Below, piece by piece: positions 1-5,566 of a DNA stretch of 5,910 nt. The notes beneath the pieces were generated by a model that saw nothing but the letters and a program-made list of their open reading frames with translations, searched no databases and was not told where the DNA came from. This stretch comes from Helicobacteraceae bacterium. GTDB taxonomy: Bacteria > Campylobacterota > Campylobacteria > Campylobacterales > SZUA-545. Position numbers and translations under genes: made by a program. The stretch spans positions 1 through 5,910 of the forward strand of contig QKHD01000035.1 of NCBI GenBank assembly GCA_003250175.1, read 5' to 3'. How positions within the stretch are numbered: the stretch's first letter is position 1; each line of letters starts with the position of its first letter.

Positions 1-806
1 ATAACGTTTGGAGGAGAGCATCTGGGAGTAATCCGTCAGCTCTTTTTTCAGGATTTCCAGCTGGGTCTCCAGGGTGCGGTAGTTGGCAATATCGATCATA
101 AAGAGCAAAAACTCCGTCCGTTCGATATGGCGCAAAAACTCCAGACCCAGACCACGGCCGTCACTGGCCCCTTCGATAATCCCTGGAATATCGGCCATAA
201 CGAAGGAGTTGTAATCTCCCGCATCGACCACACCCAGCTTGGGGGTAAGGGTCGTGAATTCGTAGTTGGCGATCTCCGGTTTGGCGGAACTGATGGTAGA
301 AATGAGCGTGGACTTGCCCACGTTGGGAAAGCCCACCAGACCGACGTCAGCAATGAGTTTGAGTTCAAGTTGCACCGTTTTGGTCTCACCGGGCATGCCG
401 GGCTGGGCATGGGTTGGGCGCTGATTGGTGGAAGATTTGAACTTGGCACTCCGGAGAGGAAAAGCACCTTTTGACCGACCTCTTTGAGGTCCAACAAGAC
501 ATCGCCCGTCTCTTCGTCAATGACCTGCGTGCCGGGGGGAACGATCACAACAAGGTCTTCTCCGGATTTCCCGGTCATGTTGCTGTTGCCGCCTTGACGG
601 CCGCTTTCTGCCTTGAGATGGTGTTTGCCGCGGAAGGATGAGAGGGTGTCGCAGTTGTTATCTACCTGAAAGTAGATACTGCCGCCACGTCCGCCGTCGC
701 CGCCGACAGGGCCGCCCTGAACAATGAATTTTTCGCGGTGAAAAGCTACGGCACCGGCTCCGCCTTTTCCCGAACTCAGTGTTATCTTGACTCGATCAAT
801 AAACAA
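1..806 (-). CDS. obg: Obg family GTPase, 5' part, with internal frame break; gene runs off the window
   Basis: Obg (CgtA/ObgE) is a GTPase that binds the 50S subunit during its assembly and links it to growth and stress signalling. Residues 1-117 form the glycine-rich Obg fold (MFIDRV start, GKGG, GGPVGGDGGRGG, FRG, VPPGTQV, ending VLFL). The family loop GGKGGLGN should follow, but at 448-455 the frame breaks. The homologous sequence resumes one frame over with AKFKSSTNQRPTHAQPGMPG and stays open to base 1. That second frame carries the P-loop GFPNVGKST (307-333), switch I FTT (250-258) and G3 DIPG (181-192). The NKxD motif and C-terminus lie outside the window. Read without the shift, the first frame gives a nonsense tail ending at 96. 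The start is TTG at 804-806: the family N-terminus begins exactly there, and AAAAGG lies 8 bases upstream. It is the third gene after rplU and rpmA, a widespread order. Identity is certain; whether the gene is truly broken or mis-sequenced is open. Confidence 0.93.
448..455 (-). other. Frame break in obg: apparent deletion of about 19 bases
   Basis: Upstream codons read V-L-F-L and end at 456. Downstream codons read A-K-F-K-S-S and start at 447. Only the 8 bases TCCGGAGT lie between them, where the family has about 9 codons (KGGKGGLGN type). Twenty-seven minus eight gives 19 missing bases, which matches the observed change of frame (loss of 1 modulo 3). The junction sits in a perfect 8-bp palindrome, CTCCGGAG (449-456). 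That the frame changes here is seen directly; the deletion size is inferred from the family. Confidence 0.85.
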
Positions 807-814
807 AGCTGATG

Positions 815-820
815 CCTTTT
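815..820 (-). promoter_or_regulatory. Ribosome binding site that supports the TTG start of obg
   Basis: AAAAGG on the minus strand lies 8 bases before the TTG at 804-806. There is no ATG or GTG at the conserved N-terminus, and an in-frame stop closely precedes it. The TTG is therefore the start, a weak initiation codon that may hold Obg below the level of the ribosomal proteins ahead of it. Confidence 0.6.
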
Positions 821-827
821 AACAGAA

Positions 828-850
828 GAGGAGCCGATGAACGGCTCCTT
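828..850 (-). terminator. Hairpin between rpmA and obg: weak terminator or attenuator
   Basis: AGGAGCCG and CGGCTCCT (829-836 and 842-849 on the plus strand) form an 8-bp perfect stem with a 5-base loop, with a further G-U pair at 828/850. On the minus strand the stem is followed by CTTCTGTT, an interrupted U-tract, and then by the obg ribosome binding site. With so poor a tail it may stop only part of the transcription from rplU-rpmA, lowering obg output, or act as an RNA-processing or stability hairpin. It is not followed by T residues on the plus strand, so a minus-strand role is more likely. Confidence 0.5.
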
Positions 851-875
851 GTGGTGTGACTTGAAAATAGAAGAA

Positions 876-1133
876 TTAGGAAGCTGCGTAGACAGAAACT
901 TTTTTGCGGTTTTTGTCTTTTCGTTCAAATTTGACTTCGCCGTCGATCAGTGCGAAGATGGTGTGGTCTTTACCCATACCAACACCGTTTCCGAGGTGGA
1001 ATTTGGTTCCACGCTGACGGATAATGATGTTACCGGCACGAACTACTTCGCCACCGAATTTTTTGATACCAAGTCGTCGTCCAGCTGAATCGCGGTTATT
1101 TTGGGTACTCCCCTGACCTTTCTTGTGTGCCAT
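876..1133 (-). CDS. rpmA: 50S ribosomal protein bL27
   Basis: This 85-residue protein is bL27, whose flexible N-terminus reaches the peptidyl-transferase centre and helps place the tRNA acceptor ends. The start MAHKKGQGST, the core RRLGIKKFGGE, the signature RQRGTKFHLGNGVGMGKDHT (about residues 40-59) and the basic C-terminal part are all intact, and the length is normal for the family. There is no cleavable N-terminal extension of the kind found in Firmicutes. The gene starts 11 bases after the rplU stop. Its ribosome binding site AAGGAT overlaps that stop codon (TAAGGAT), so translation of the two is probably coupled and their yields matched. The obg gap of 69 bases carries a hairpin. I see nothing odd in this gene. 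Confidence 0.98.
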   Translation of the reverse strand: MAHKKGQGSTQNNRDSAGRRLGIKKFGGEVVRAGNIIIRQRGTKFHLGNGVGMGKDHTIFALIDGEVKFERKDKNRKKVSVYAAS

Positions 1134-1144
1134 CGTTTAAATCC

Positions 1145-1444
1145 TTATGCAGAGATTGTTGTAATCTTGACTCGTGTGAACTCACGTCGGAAACCGCGCT
1201 TGAGTTTGGAGTCTTTTCGTCGTCGTTTTTTGTAAATAACAACTTTACGATCTTTACCTTCGTTGATAACTTCTGCCGTTACTTTGGCACCGCTAACGAA
1301 TGGTGTACCGATCTTACCTTCTACCATGAGTACTTCGTTGAATTCAACGACATCTTTTGGTTGCTTGCTCATTTTATCAAGGCAGAGGATATCGCCCTCT
1401 TGCACTTTATACTGCTTGCCACCGTTTTTGATAACTGCGTACAT
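1145..1444 (-). CDS. rplU: 50S ribosomal protein bL21
   Basis: This 99-residue protein is bL21, a beta-barrel protein that binds 23S rRNA (with bL20 in known structures). It starts MYAVIKNGGKQYKVQEGD, the diagnostic N-terminus. It continues with the VEFNEVLMV region and ends with a highly basic tail (YKKRRRKDSKLKRGFRREFTRVKI, residues about 71-94, a loop that penetrates the rRNA). The length is normal. AAAAAGG lies 6 bases before the ATG. It is the first gene of the rplU-rpmA-obg unit, and the 200-base spacer upstream holds repeats and hairpins that could form a regulatory leader. Many ribosomal protein operons have leaders of this kind, but I do not recognise this one as a described family. 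Confidence 0.98.
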   Translation of the reverse strand: MYAVIKNGGKQYKVQEGDILCLDKMSKQPKDVVEFNEVLMVEGKIGTPFVSGAKVTAEVINEGKDRKVVIYKKRRRKDSKLKRGFRREFTRVKITTISA

Positions 1445-1465
1445 TGTTTACCTTTTTTTAGTTTT

Positions 1466-1517
1466 ATGACGCGAAACGGGCCTGGCCCGTTCCACTATGC
1501 TGGCCGCATGACGCGAA
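1466..1517. repeat. Pair of 10-bp direct repeats in the rplU leader
   Basis: ATGACGCGAA occurs at 1466-1475 and again at 1508-1517 (TTCGCGTCAT on the minus strand), 42 bases apart. The repeats bracket a GC-rich 32-base core that contains the inverted repeat at 1475-1491. The proximal copy ends about 20 bases before the rplU start. The pattern could be a binding site pair, alternative pairing partners in a leader RNA, or a small inserted element flanked by a duplicated target. Confidence 0.7.
1475..1491. repeat. GC-rich inverted repeat before rplU
   Basis: AACGGGCCTGGCCCGTT is a perfect palindrome around one central base. In RNA it would fold as a 7-bp stem with a 3-base loop. On the minus strand it is followed by TTCGCGTCATAAAAC, with no U-tract, so it is a poor terminator. 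It ends about 30 bases upstream of the rplU start codon. It may be part of a regulatory leader or a protein binding site. Confidence 0.65.
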
Positions 1518-1518
1518 G

Positions 1519-1593
1519 CTAGCCGCTTTGCGGTAGATATGGGCTCTTTGTTAACGAAACATACCCATGAACGGCGTCAAAAATTTTCGGCAT
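1519..1593 (-). pseudogene. Possible remnant of the start of an HD-domain hydrolase gene (24 codons)
   Basis: A short frame from ATG at 1591-1593 to TAG at 1519-1521 begins MPKIFDAVHGYVSLT. The IxDxVHGxI/V pattern recalls the N-terminal segment of HD-domain phosphohydrolases (dNTPase-like proteins that begin with a DPVHG motif), as I remember them. The similarity covers about 14 residues, then the frame drifts and stops. I see no ribosome binding site upstream. It may be the relic of a gene once lying between lepA and rplU, or chance. No function is claimed. Confidence 0.22.
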
Positions 1594-1597
1594 TCTA
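1592..1597 (-). promoter_or_regulatory. Candidate -10 box for the rplU-rpmA-obg unit
   Basis: TAGAAT on the minus strand differs from TATAAT at one base and lies just after the AT-rich hairpin behind lepA (AAATAACCATTGGC precedes it). No good -35 is present, which is common in Campylobacterota. Transcription would start near 1585 and give a leader of about 140 bases containing the repeats described. The call is tentative. A second, weaker possibility is transcription reading through from lepA. Confidence 0.3.
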
Positions 1598-1611
1598 GCC
1601 AATGGTTATTT

Positions 1612-1637
1612 AAAGCTAGTTTAAAAAAACAAGCTTT
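1612..1637 (-). terminator. AT-rich hairpin 8 bases after the lepA stop
   Basis: The minus strand reads AAAGCT-T-GTTT-TTTT-AAAC-T-AGCTTT. This is a 10-bp stem interrupted by one T-T mismatch, closed by a four-base loop. Its position right behind lepA suggests an end-of-transcript structure. The stem is AT-rich and has no clear U-tract after it, so it is not a textbook Rho-independent terminator. It may instead protect the 3' end, or termination may be partial. Confidence 0.45.
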
Positions 1638-1644
1638 ATTTGCC

Positions 1645-3438
1645 TTAGGCATCCATCTTGAGAACACTGAGGAACGCCTCTTGGGGAAGCTGAACCTTGC
1701 CGATCGCCTTCATCCGTTTTTTACCCGCCTTCTGCTTTTCAAGCAGCTTGCGTTTTCGGGTGATGTCCCCGCCGTAACATTTGGCCGTAACGTTCTTGCC
1801 CACGGACTTGACCGTTTCACGGGCGATGATTTTGTTACCGACACTGGCCTGGATCGCTACCTCGAAGAGTTGTCGGTCGACCAGCTCTTTCATCGCCTTG
1901 GTCAGGGCACGCCCCTTGCTGTCGGCTTGCTCGCGCGGCACGATCAAAGAGAGGGCATCGACAATCTCACCGGCGACACGGACGTCCAGTTTGACCAGAT
2001 CGCCGTCGCGGTACTCGATCGGCTCATAATCAAAGCTCGCGTACCCTTTGGTGGTCGATTTAAGCTTGTCGTAAAAGTCGATAAAGACCTCGTTCATCGG
2101 CATGGCGTAAACCAGCATGACCCGCTCCGGAGAGAGGTAGTCCATCTTCTCCTGCTGGCCCCGTTTCTGGGTCAGCAGGGTGATCACGTTACCCACGAAT
2201 TCGCTGGGAACGATGACCGTCGCCCGAACGTAGGGTTCTTTGACATGGTCGATATGCTGCGGTTCCGGAAGCTCTACCGGGTTGTGGACACGCACCATGG
2301 TGCGGTCGGTCCGGTAGACTTCATAGGTTACGGTCGGAGCCGTCGCAATCAAATCGAGGTCAAACTCCCGCTCCAGACGCTCCTTGATCACCTCCATGTG
2401 CAGAAGACCCAAAAAGCCGACACGGAACCCAAAGCCCAGCGCCACGGAGGTCTCCGGATCGTAGGTGATGGAGGAGTCGTTGAGCTTGAGCTTGTCCAGC
2501 GCATCGCGCAGGTCTTCAAATCGGTCGGTATCAATAGGGTAAAGCCCCGCAAATACGAAGGGTTTTGCCTCGTGGAAGTCCGTCACCGGCTCTTTGGCCT
2601 TGTTGGCGTCATCGGTGATCGTATCGCCGACTTTAACCTCGGAGACGGTCTTTAGACCCAGAACGACAATACCGATCTCACCGCACTCCAGGCTATTGGT
2701 CTTCACGCCCTTAACCGGGTGCGGGTACATCAGATCCAGCACCTCGTGGGCTTTTTTGGTCCCCATGAGATAGATCTTCTGGCGGCGGCGGATACGTCCG
2801 TCCATGACCCGTACCAGGGCGACGGCACCCAGATAGTTGTCGAACCAGCTGTCATAAACCAAAGCCTTGGTCGGCCCCTCCGGATCGCCCGTTGGTGCCG
2901 GTATACGTTCGACGATGGTGTCCAGAAGCTCTTTGATCCCGATACCGGACTTGGCGGAAACCAGGTTGGCCTGGGAGCAGTCGATTCCGATGGTGTGCTC
3001 GATCTCGTCTTTGACCTTCTCCACATCGGCGGAGGGGAGGTCGATCTTGTTAATGACCGGGATAATTTCCAGGTCATGATCCAGTGCCATGTAGACATTG
3101 GCAATGGTCTGGGCCTCAACGCCCTGGGCCGCATCCACGACCAGCAATGCCCCGTCGCTGGAGACCAGGGACTTGCTCACTTCGTGGGAAAAGTCGACGT
3201 GCCCGGGGGTGTCGATCAGGTTGAGGATGTACTCCTCTCCGTCCTTGACGTAGGGCAGACGAACACTCTGGGCCTTAATGGTAATACCGCGCTCTTTCTC
3301 GATATCCATGTTGTCAAGCATCTGCGCGCCCAGCTCCCGTTCCGTGACCGCATGGGTCTCCTGGATAATCCGGTCGGCCAGGGTGCTTTTCCCGTGGTCG
3401 ATGTGGGCGATAATCGAAAAGTTTCTGATATTTTTCAT
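1645..3438 (-). CDS. lepA: Elongation factor 4 (LepA), ribosome-associated GTPase
   Basis: LepA/EF4 is a translational GTPase related to EF-G. It binds the ribosome and has been linked to back-translocation and to 30S biogenesis and initiation. The 597 residues are full length (E. coli 599). The GTPase domain shows G1 AHIDHGKST (11-19), the RGITI switch (50-54), G3 DTPGH (76-80), G4 NKID (130-133) and G5 SAK (161-163). EF-G-like domains follow (for example GFRVGFLGLLHMEV). The LepA-specific C-terminal domain ends in the conserved KRMKAIGKVQLPQEAFL, which separates it from EF-G, BipA and TetM. The start MKNIRNFSIIAHIDHGKST is canonical. Its ribosome binding site is weak (GGGA, about 5 bases before the ATG), and the gene starts 16 bases after the prs stop, so expression probably depends on the efp-prs transcript. 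No defect is seen. Confidence 0.98.
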   Translation of the reverse strand: MKNIRNFSIIAHIDHGKSTLADRIIQETHAVTERELGAQMLDNMDIEKERGITIKAQSVRLPYVKDGEEYILNLIDTPGHVDFSHEVSKSLVSSDGALLVVDAAQGVEAQTIANVYMALDHDLEIIPVINKIDLPSADVEKVKDEIEHTIGIDCSQANLVSAKSGIGIKELLDTIVERIPAPTGDPEGPTKALVYDSWFDNYLGAVALVRVMDGRIRRRQKIYLMGTKKAHEVLDLMYPHPVKGVKTNSLECGEIGIVVLGLKTVSEVKVGDTITDDANKAKEPVTDFHEAKPFVFAGLYPIDTDRFEDLRDALDKLKLNDSSITYDPETSVALGFGFRVGFLGLLHMEVIKERLEREFDLDLIATAPTVTYEVYRTDRTMVRVHNPVELPEPQHIDHVKEPYVRATVIVPSEFVGNVITLLTQKRGQQEKMDYLSPERVMLVYAMPMNEVFIDFYDKLKSTTKGYASFDYEPIEYRDGDLVKLDVRVAGEIVDALSLIVPREQADSKGRALTKAMKELVDRQLFEVAIQASVGNKIIARETVKSVGKNVTAKCYGGDITRKRKLLEKQKAGKKRMKAIGKVQLPQEAFLSVLKMDA

Positions 3439-3454
3439 TCTGTCCCGTTCGCGT

Positions 3455-4384
3455 TTAGGAGAATAGTCCGTTCACGCTTTCATTATTGACGATCCGTCGG
3501 ATCACCTCGGCAAACAACGGGGCGATGGAGAGTACGGTGATCTTGTCCGATGCCCGCTTGAGGGGAATGGAGTTGGTCACGATCAGCTCGTCCAGTTCAC
3601 CGTTTTCGATCCGCTCATACGCCGGTCCGTTCAGCAGCGGGTGGGAACAGCAGGCAATGACGCTGTTGGCACCGCGCTCTTTGAGCACCTTCGCCGCACC
3701 GACCAGGGTTCCGGCGGTATCGATCATGTCGTCGATCATAATGACGTCCTTACCGTTGACGTCACCGATAATGTTCATGATTTCCGCTTCGTTGGCGCGC
3801 TCGCGTCGTTTGTCAACGATGACGAGATCCAGGTTGAGGCGGTTGGCCAGGGAGCGGGCACGTGCCACGCCGCCGATATCGGGGCTGGCCACGATGGGGT
3901 TTTTCAGATTTTTCTCTTTGATGTAGTCCGCAAAGAGAATCGCCCCGTAGAGGTTGTCGACGGGAATATCGAAAAAGCCCTGGATCTGACCGGCATGAAG
4001 GTCAAGGGTGACCACGCGGTCGATCCCCGCCTTTTCCAGCAGGTTGGCCACCAGTTTGGCAGAAATCGGCACCCGTGGGGCCGCTTTTCGGTCCTGGCGT
4101 GCATAGCCAAAATAGGGAATCACGGCGATGATGCTGCTGGCACTGGAGCGTTTGAGCGCATCGGTCATGATGAGCAGCTCCATCAGGTTGTCGTTGGTGG
4201 GCGGACAGGTGGGCTGAATCATAAAGACATCCCGTCCCCGTACGCTTTCGCTGATCTGAATGCCGATTTCGCCGTCGGCAAATTTGTTGATCTTCACGCC
4301 GCCTTCTCGGGTATCCAGTTCCTTGACGATCTCTTCTGTCAAGGCCGGATGGGCCGACCCGCTGAAAATCTTATAGCCCTTCAT
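3455..4384 (-). CDS. prs: Ribose-phosphate pyrophosphokinase (PRPP synthetase, class I)
   Basis: Prs transfers pyrophosphate from ATP to ribose 5-phosphate, making PRPP for purine, pyrimidine, NAD, histidine and tryptophan synthesis in the cytoplasm. At 309 residues it has the usual class I length. Visible motifs are the FADGEI segment (35-40), the ATP-binding YARQDRK (94-100), the DLHAGQIQGFF flag with His130, the catalytic Lys192 in VDKRR, and the ribose-phosphate (PRPP-binding) loop DDMIDTAGT (218-226). All key residues are present, and the enzyme should need Mg and be controlled by phosphate and ADP as in its class. The ATG lies 2 bases after the efp stop. The only Shine-Dalgarno-like bases (GAAG) are inside the efp end, so translation is likely coupled to efp. 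I see nothing in its sequence that departs from the family. Confidence 0.98.
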   Translation of the reverse strand: MKGYKIFSGSAHPALTEEIVKELDTREGGVKINKFADGEIGIQISESVRGRDVFMIQPTCPPTNDNLMELLIMTDALKRSSASSIIAVIPYFGYARQDRKAAPRVPISAKLVANLLEKAGIDRVVTLDLHAGQIQGFFDIPVDNLYGAILFADYIKEKNLKNPIVASPDIGGVARARSLANRLNLDLVIVDKRRERANEAEIMNIIGDVNGKDVIMIDDMIDTAGTLVGAAKVLKERGANSVIACCSHPLLNGPAYERIENGELDELIVTNSIPLKRASDKITVLSIAPLFAEVIRRIVNNESVNGLFS

Positions 4385-4386
4385 CG

Positions 4387-4953
4387 TTACTTCGCTTTCT
4401 CCAGATAGATACCATCTTTGGTATCGACACGAATCATATCGCCTTCCAGAATGTGGAAAGGAACGTTGACAACCGCACCGGTTTCCAGGGTGGCGGGTTT
4501 TTTACCGCCCTGAGCCGTATCACCTTTGAAATCCGGAGCCGTCTCCGTAACTTTCAGTTCAACCACCTGGGGCAGTTCGAGGGAGATCGCTTTGCCGTTG
4601 AAGAAAAGAATTTCGGTCTCCATGCTCTCCAGCATAAAGTCCTTCGCGTCACCGACCTGGTCGTCTGTCAGACCGATCTGTTCAAACGACGTGGTGTCCA
4701 TGAACTGGAAGAAGTCACCGTCGTGGTAGAGGTACTGCATGGTTTTTTGTTCAAGATTCGGTACGTCGGCCTTGTCGCCGGCGTGGAAAGTTTTTTCGAT
4801 GACACGGCCGGTCAGCAGGGATTTAATCTTGGTCCGGACAAAGGCCGCACCCTTTCCCGGTTTGACGTGTTGATACTCGGTAATGCGGTACGGAACCCCG
4901 TCCAGTTCGATACGAAGACCTTTTTTCAGATCGCTCATTGAGATTGTTGCCAT
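4387..4953 (-). CDS. efp: Translation elongation factor P
   Basis: EF-P enters the ribosomal E site and promotes peptide bond formation on polyproline stretches. The 188 residues equal the E. coli length: a KOW-like domain (about 1-65) followed by two OB-type domains. The tip loop reads HVKPGKGAAF with Lys34, the position modified by beta-lysylation in E. coli. It is a lysine type, not the arginine type rhamnosylated by EarP. No modification enzyme is encoded nearby, so the modification state cannot be told from here. The C-terminal signature KGDTAQGGKKPATLETGAVVNVP is intact. The start MATISMSDLKKGL is preceded by GGAG at 7 bases; an internal Met6 start would lack this. It is the first gene of efp-prs-lepA, with a good -10 box 31 bases upstream. 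Confidence 0.98.
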   Translation of the reverse strand: MATISMSDLKKGLRIELDGVPYRITEYQHVKPGKGAAFVRTKIKSLLTGRVIEKTFHAGDKADVPNLEQKTMQYLYHDGDFFQFMDTTSFEQIGLTDDQVGDAKDFMLESMETEILFFNGKAISLELPQVVELKVTETAPDFKGDTAQGGKKPATLETGAVVNVPFHILEGDMIRVDTKDGIYLEKAK

Positions 4954-4983
4954 TGGTGCGCTCCAGCATAAATTTTTGGTGTG

Positions 4984-4989
4984 ATTATA
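4984..4989 (-). promoter_or_regulatory. Promoter -10 box of the efp-prs-lepA unit
   Basis: The minus strand has a perfect TATAAT, preceded by the T-rich GGATTTTAAG. Transcription would begin near 4977, leaving about 24 bases before the efp ATG, with GGAG in between. No -35 stands at 16-18 bases; TTAACA lies at 21 bases (5011-5016), too far for a normal spacer. A strong -10 with no -35 fits Campylobacterota sigma-70 promoters. Confidence 0.6.
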
Positions 4990-5081
4990 CTTAAAATCCT
5001 CTTAGTGAGGTGTTAATAGATTAAAGAAAGCAAGGGAGTGGTTTTTAATCAGACGAAATTTATCTTTTTTTTGTCAAGATT

Positions 5082-5087
5082 CATAAA
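5082..5087 (+). promoter_or_regulatory. Candidate -10 box for the plus-strand gene at 5111
   Basis: CATAAA (or TAAATT two bases later) lies behind an eight-T run (5065-5072). Such T-rich tracts are usual upstream of Campylobacterota -10 boxes. A start of transcription near 5094 would place the 5090 ATG before the transcript and leave a short leader ahead of the 5111 ATG. The call is tentative: the region is AT-rich and offers several weak alternatives. Confidence 0.3.
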
Positions 5088-5101
5088 TTATGCAGAAAAA
5101 T

Positions 5102-5106
5102 GAGGA
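5102..5106 (+). promoter_or_regulatory. Ribosome binding site that selects the 5111 start
   Basis: GAGGA stands 4-5 bases before the ATG at 5111-5113. The in-frame ATG at 5090 has only AT-rich sequence before it and no Shine-Dalgarno match. The downstream start is therefore preferred, which trims seven residues. Confidence 0.65.
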
Positions 5107-5110
5107 AAAG

Positions 5111-5566
5111 ATGGCACTGAAAAAAGAGAACATCGTACGGGAACAGCGGCTTTTAAACGGCGAAGTGCTGACCGTCGTCTGGGATGACGGCCATGAAGTT
5201 TTTCGCATCGCCAAGTATTATCAAGATACCGACACCTTTAGCAAAGGCGAACCCTATGAAGAGCGTCAGGAGGCGTTTAGCGCCTTTTTTAACCTGGCCA
5301 ACAAAGCCAACGACGCCTACAAACTAAGCGACGACGAGACCTTTGACACCTTCTTCTGCGAATCGGTTCCGGACGAGGGGAAAAACATGGGGTTGAGCAA
5401 TATCCACACCTTTGATTGCGCCATGACACTGGACGAAGCGGATACGTTTGTCAGGGAGAACGAGGTGATTAATCCGGATAACGGGCGGCCCTATATCCGG
5501 GTGCGGTTCCCCATGCTGTGGAGCGAAAAGATGGGGAAATACGTCTATTTCGAGGCGGCCCGCTGA
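5111..5566 (+). CDS. Hypothetical protein, acidic, 151 residues
   Basis: I do not recognise this protein. It begins MALKKENIVREQRLLNGEVL and has no signal peptide or membrane segment, so it should be cytoplasmic. It is rich in Asp and Glu and in aromatic residues. An N-terminal part that looks like beta-strands (LTVVWDDGHEVFRIAKYYQD, about 20-39) is followed by a likely helix (ERQEAFSAFFNLANKANDAY, 51-70). A C-terminal part follows (NPDNGRPYIRVRFPML, 121-136) and the protein ends in YVYFEAAR. The two cysteines (83 and 103) form no metal motif. The strand, helix and strand order suggests a small globular alpha/beta protein. It is divergent from efp and ends directly against the gene on the other strand. 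Good codon structure and a proper ribosome binding site make it a real gene; the function is unknown. Confidence 0.85.
   Translation: MALKKENIVREQRLLNGEVLTVVWDDGHEVFRIAKYYQDTDTFSKGEPYEERQEAFSAFFNLANKANDAYKLSDDETFDTFFCESVPDEGKNMGLSNIHTFDCAMTLDEADTFVRENEVINPDNGRPYIRVRFPMLWSEKMGKYVYFEAAR

Noticed and set aside
96..447. The unshifted continuation of obg after the break, as a genuine novel C-terminus
   Set aside because: Its Ser/Pro/Trp-rich translation is an out-of-frame reading of bases that encode perfect Obg P-loop, FTT and DIPG motifs one frame over.
127..474. Plus-strand frame opposite obg
   Set aside because: It covers the region where the minus strand encodes the Obg GTPase domain in the second frame; the antisense translation has no recognisable features.
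1475..1491. GC-rich palindrome as a Rho-independent terminator
   Set aside because: No U-tract follows on either strand, and it lies only about 30 bases ahead of the rplU start, where termination would shut off the operon.
1575..1580. TTGACG as a -35 box for rplU
   Set aside because: At 16-18 bases downstream on the minus strand the hexamers (such as TCGTTA) bear no likeness to TATAAT.
1567..2655. Long open frame on the plus strand opposite lepA (362 codons), with more at 2719-3489 and 3641-4408
   Set aside because: These lie antisense to the well-conserved lepA and prs. Their translations look like no protein family, have skewed composition, and lack ribosome binding sites. They are shadows of the real codons.
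5090..5110. Earlier ATG for the plus-strand hypothetical gene
   Set aside because: It has no ribosome binding site, and a likely promoter -10 box lies directly over its upstream bases. The 5111 ATG has GAGGA at a good distance.
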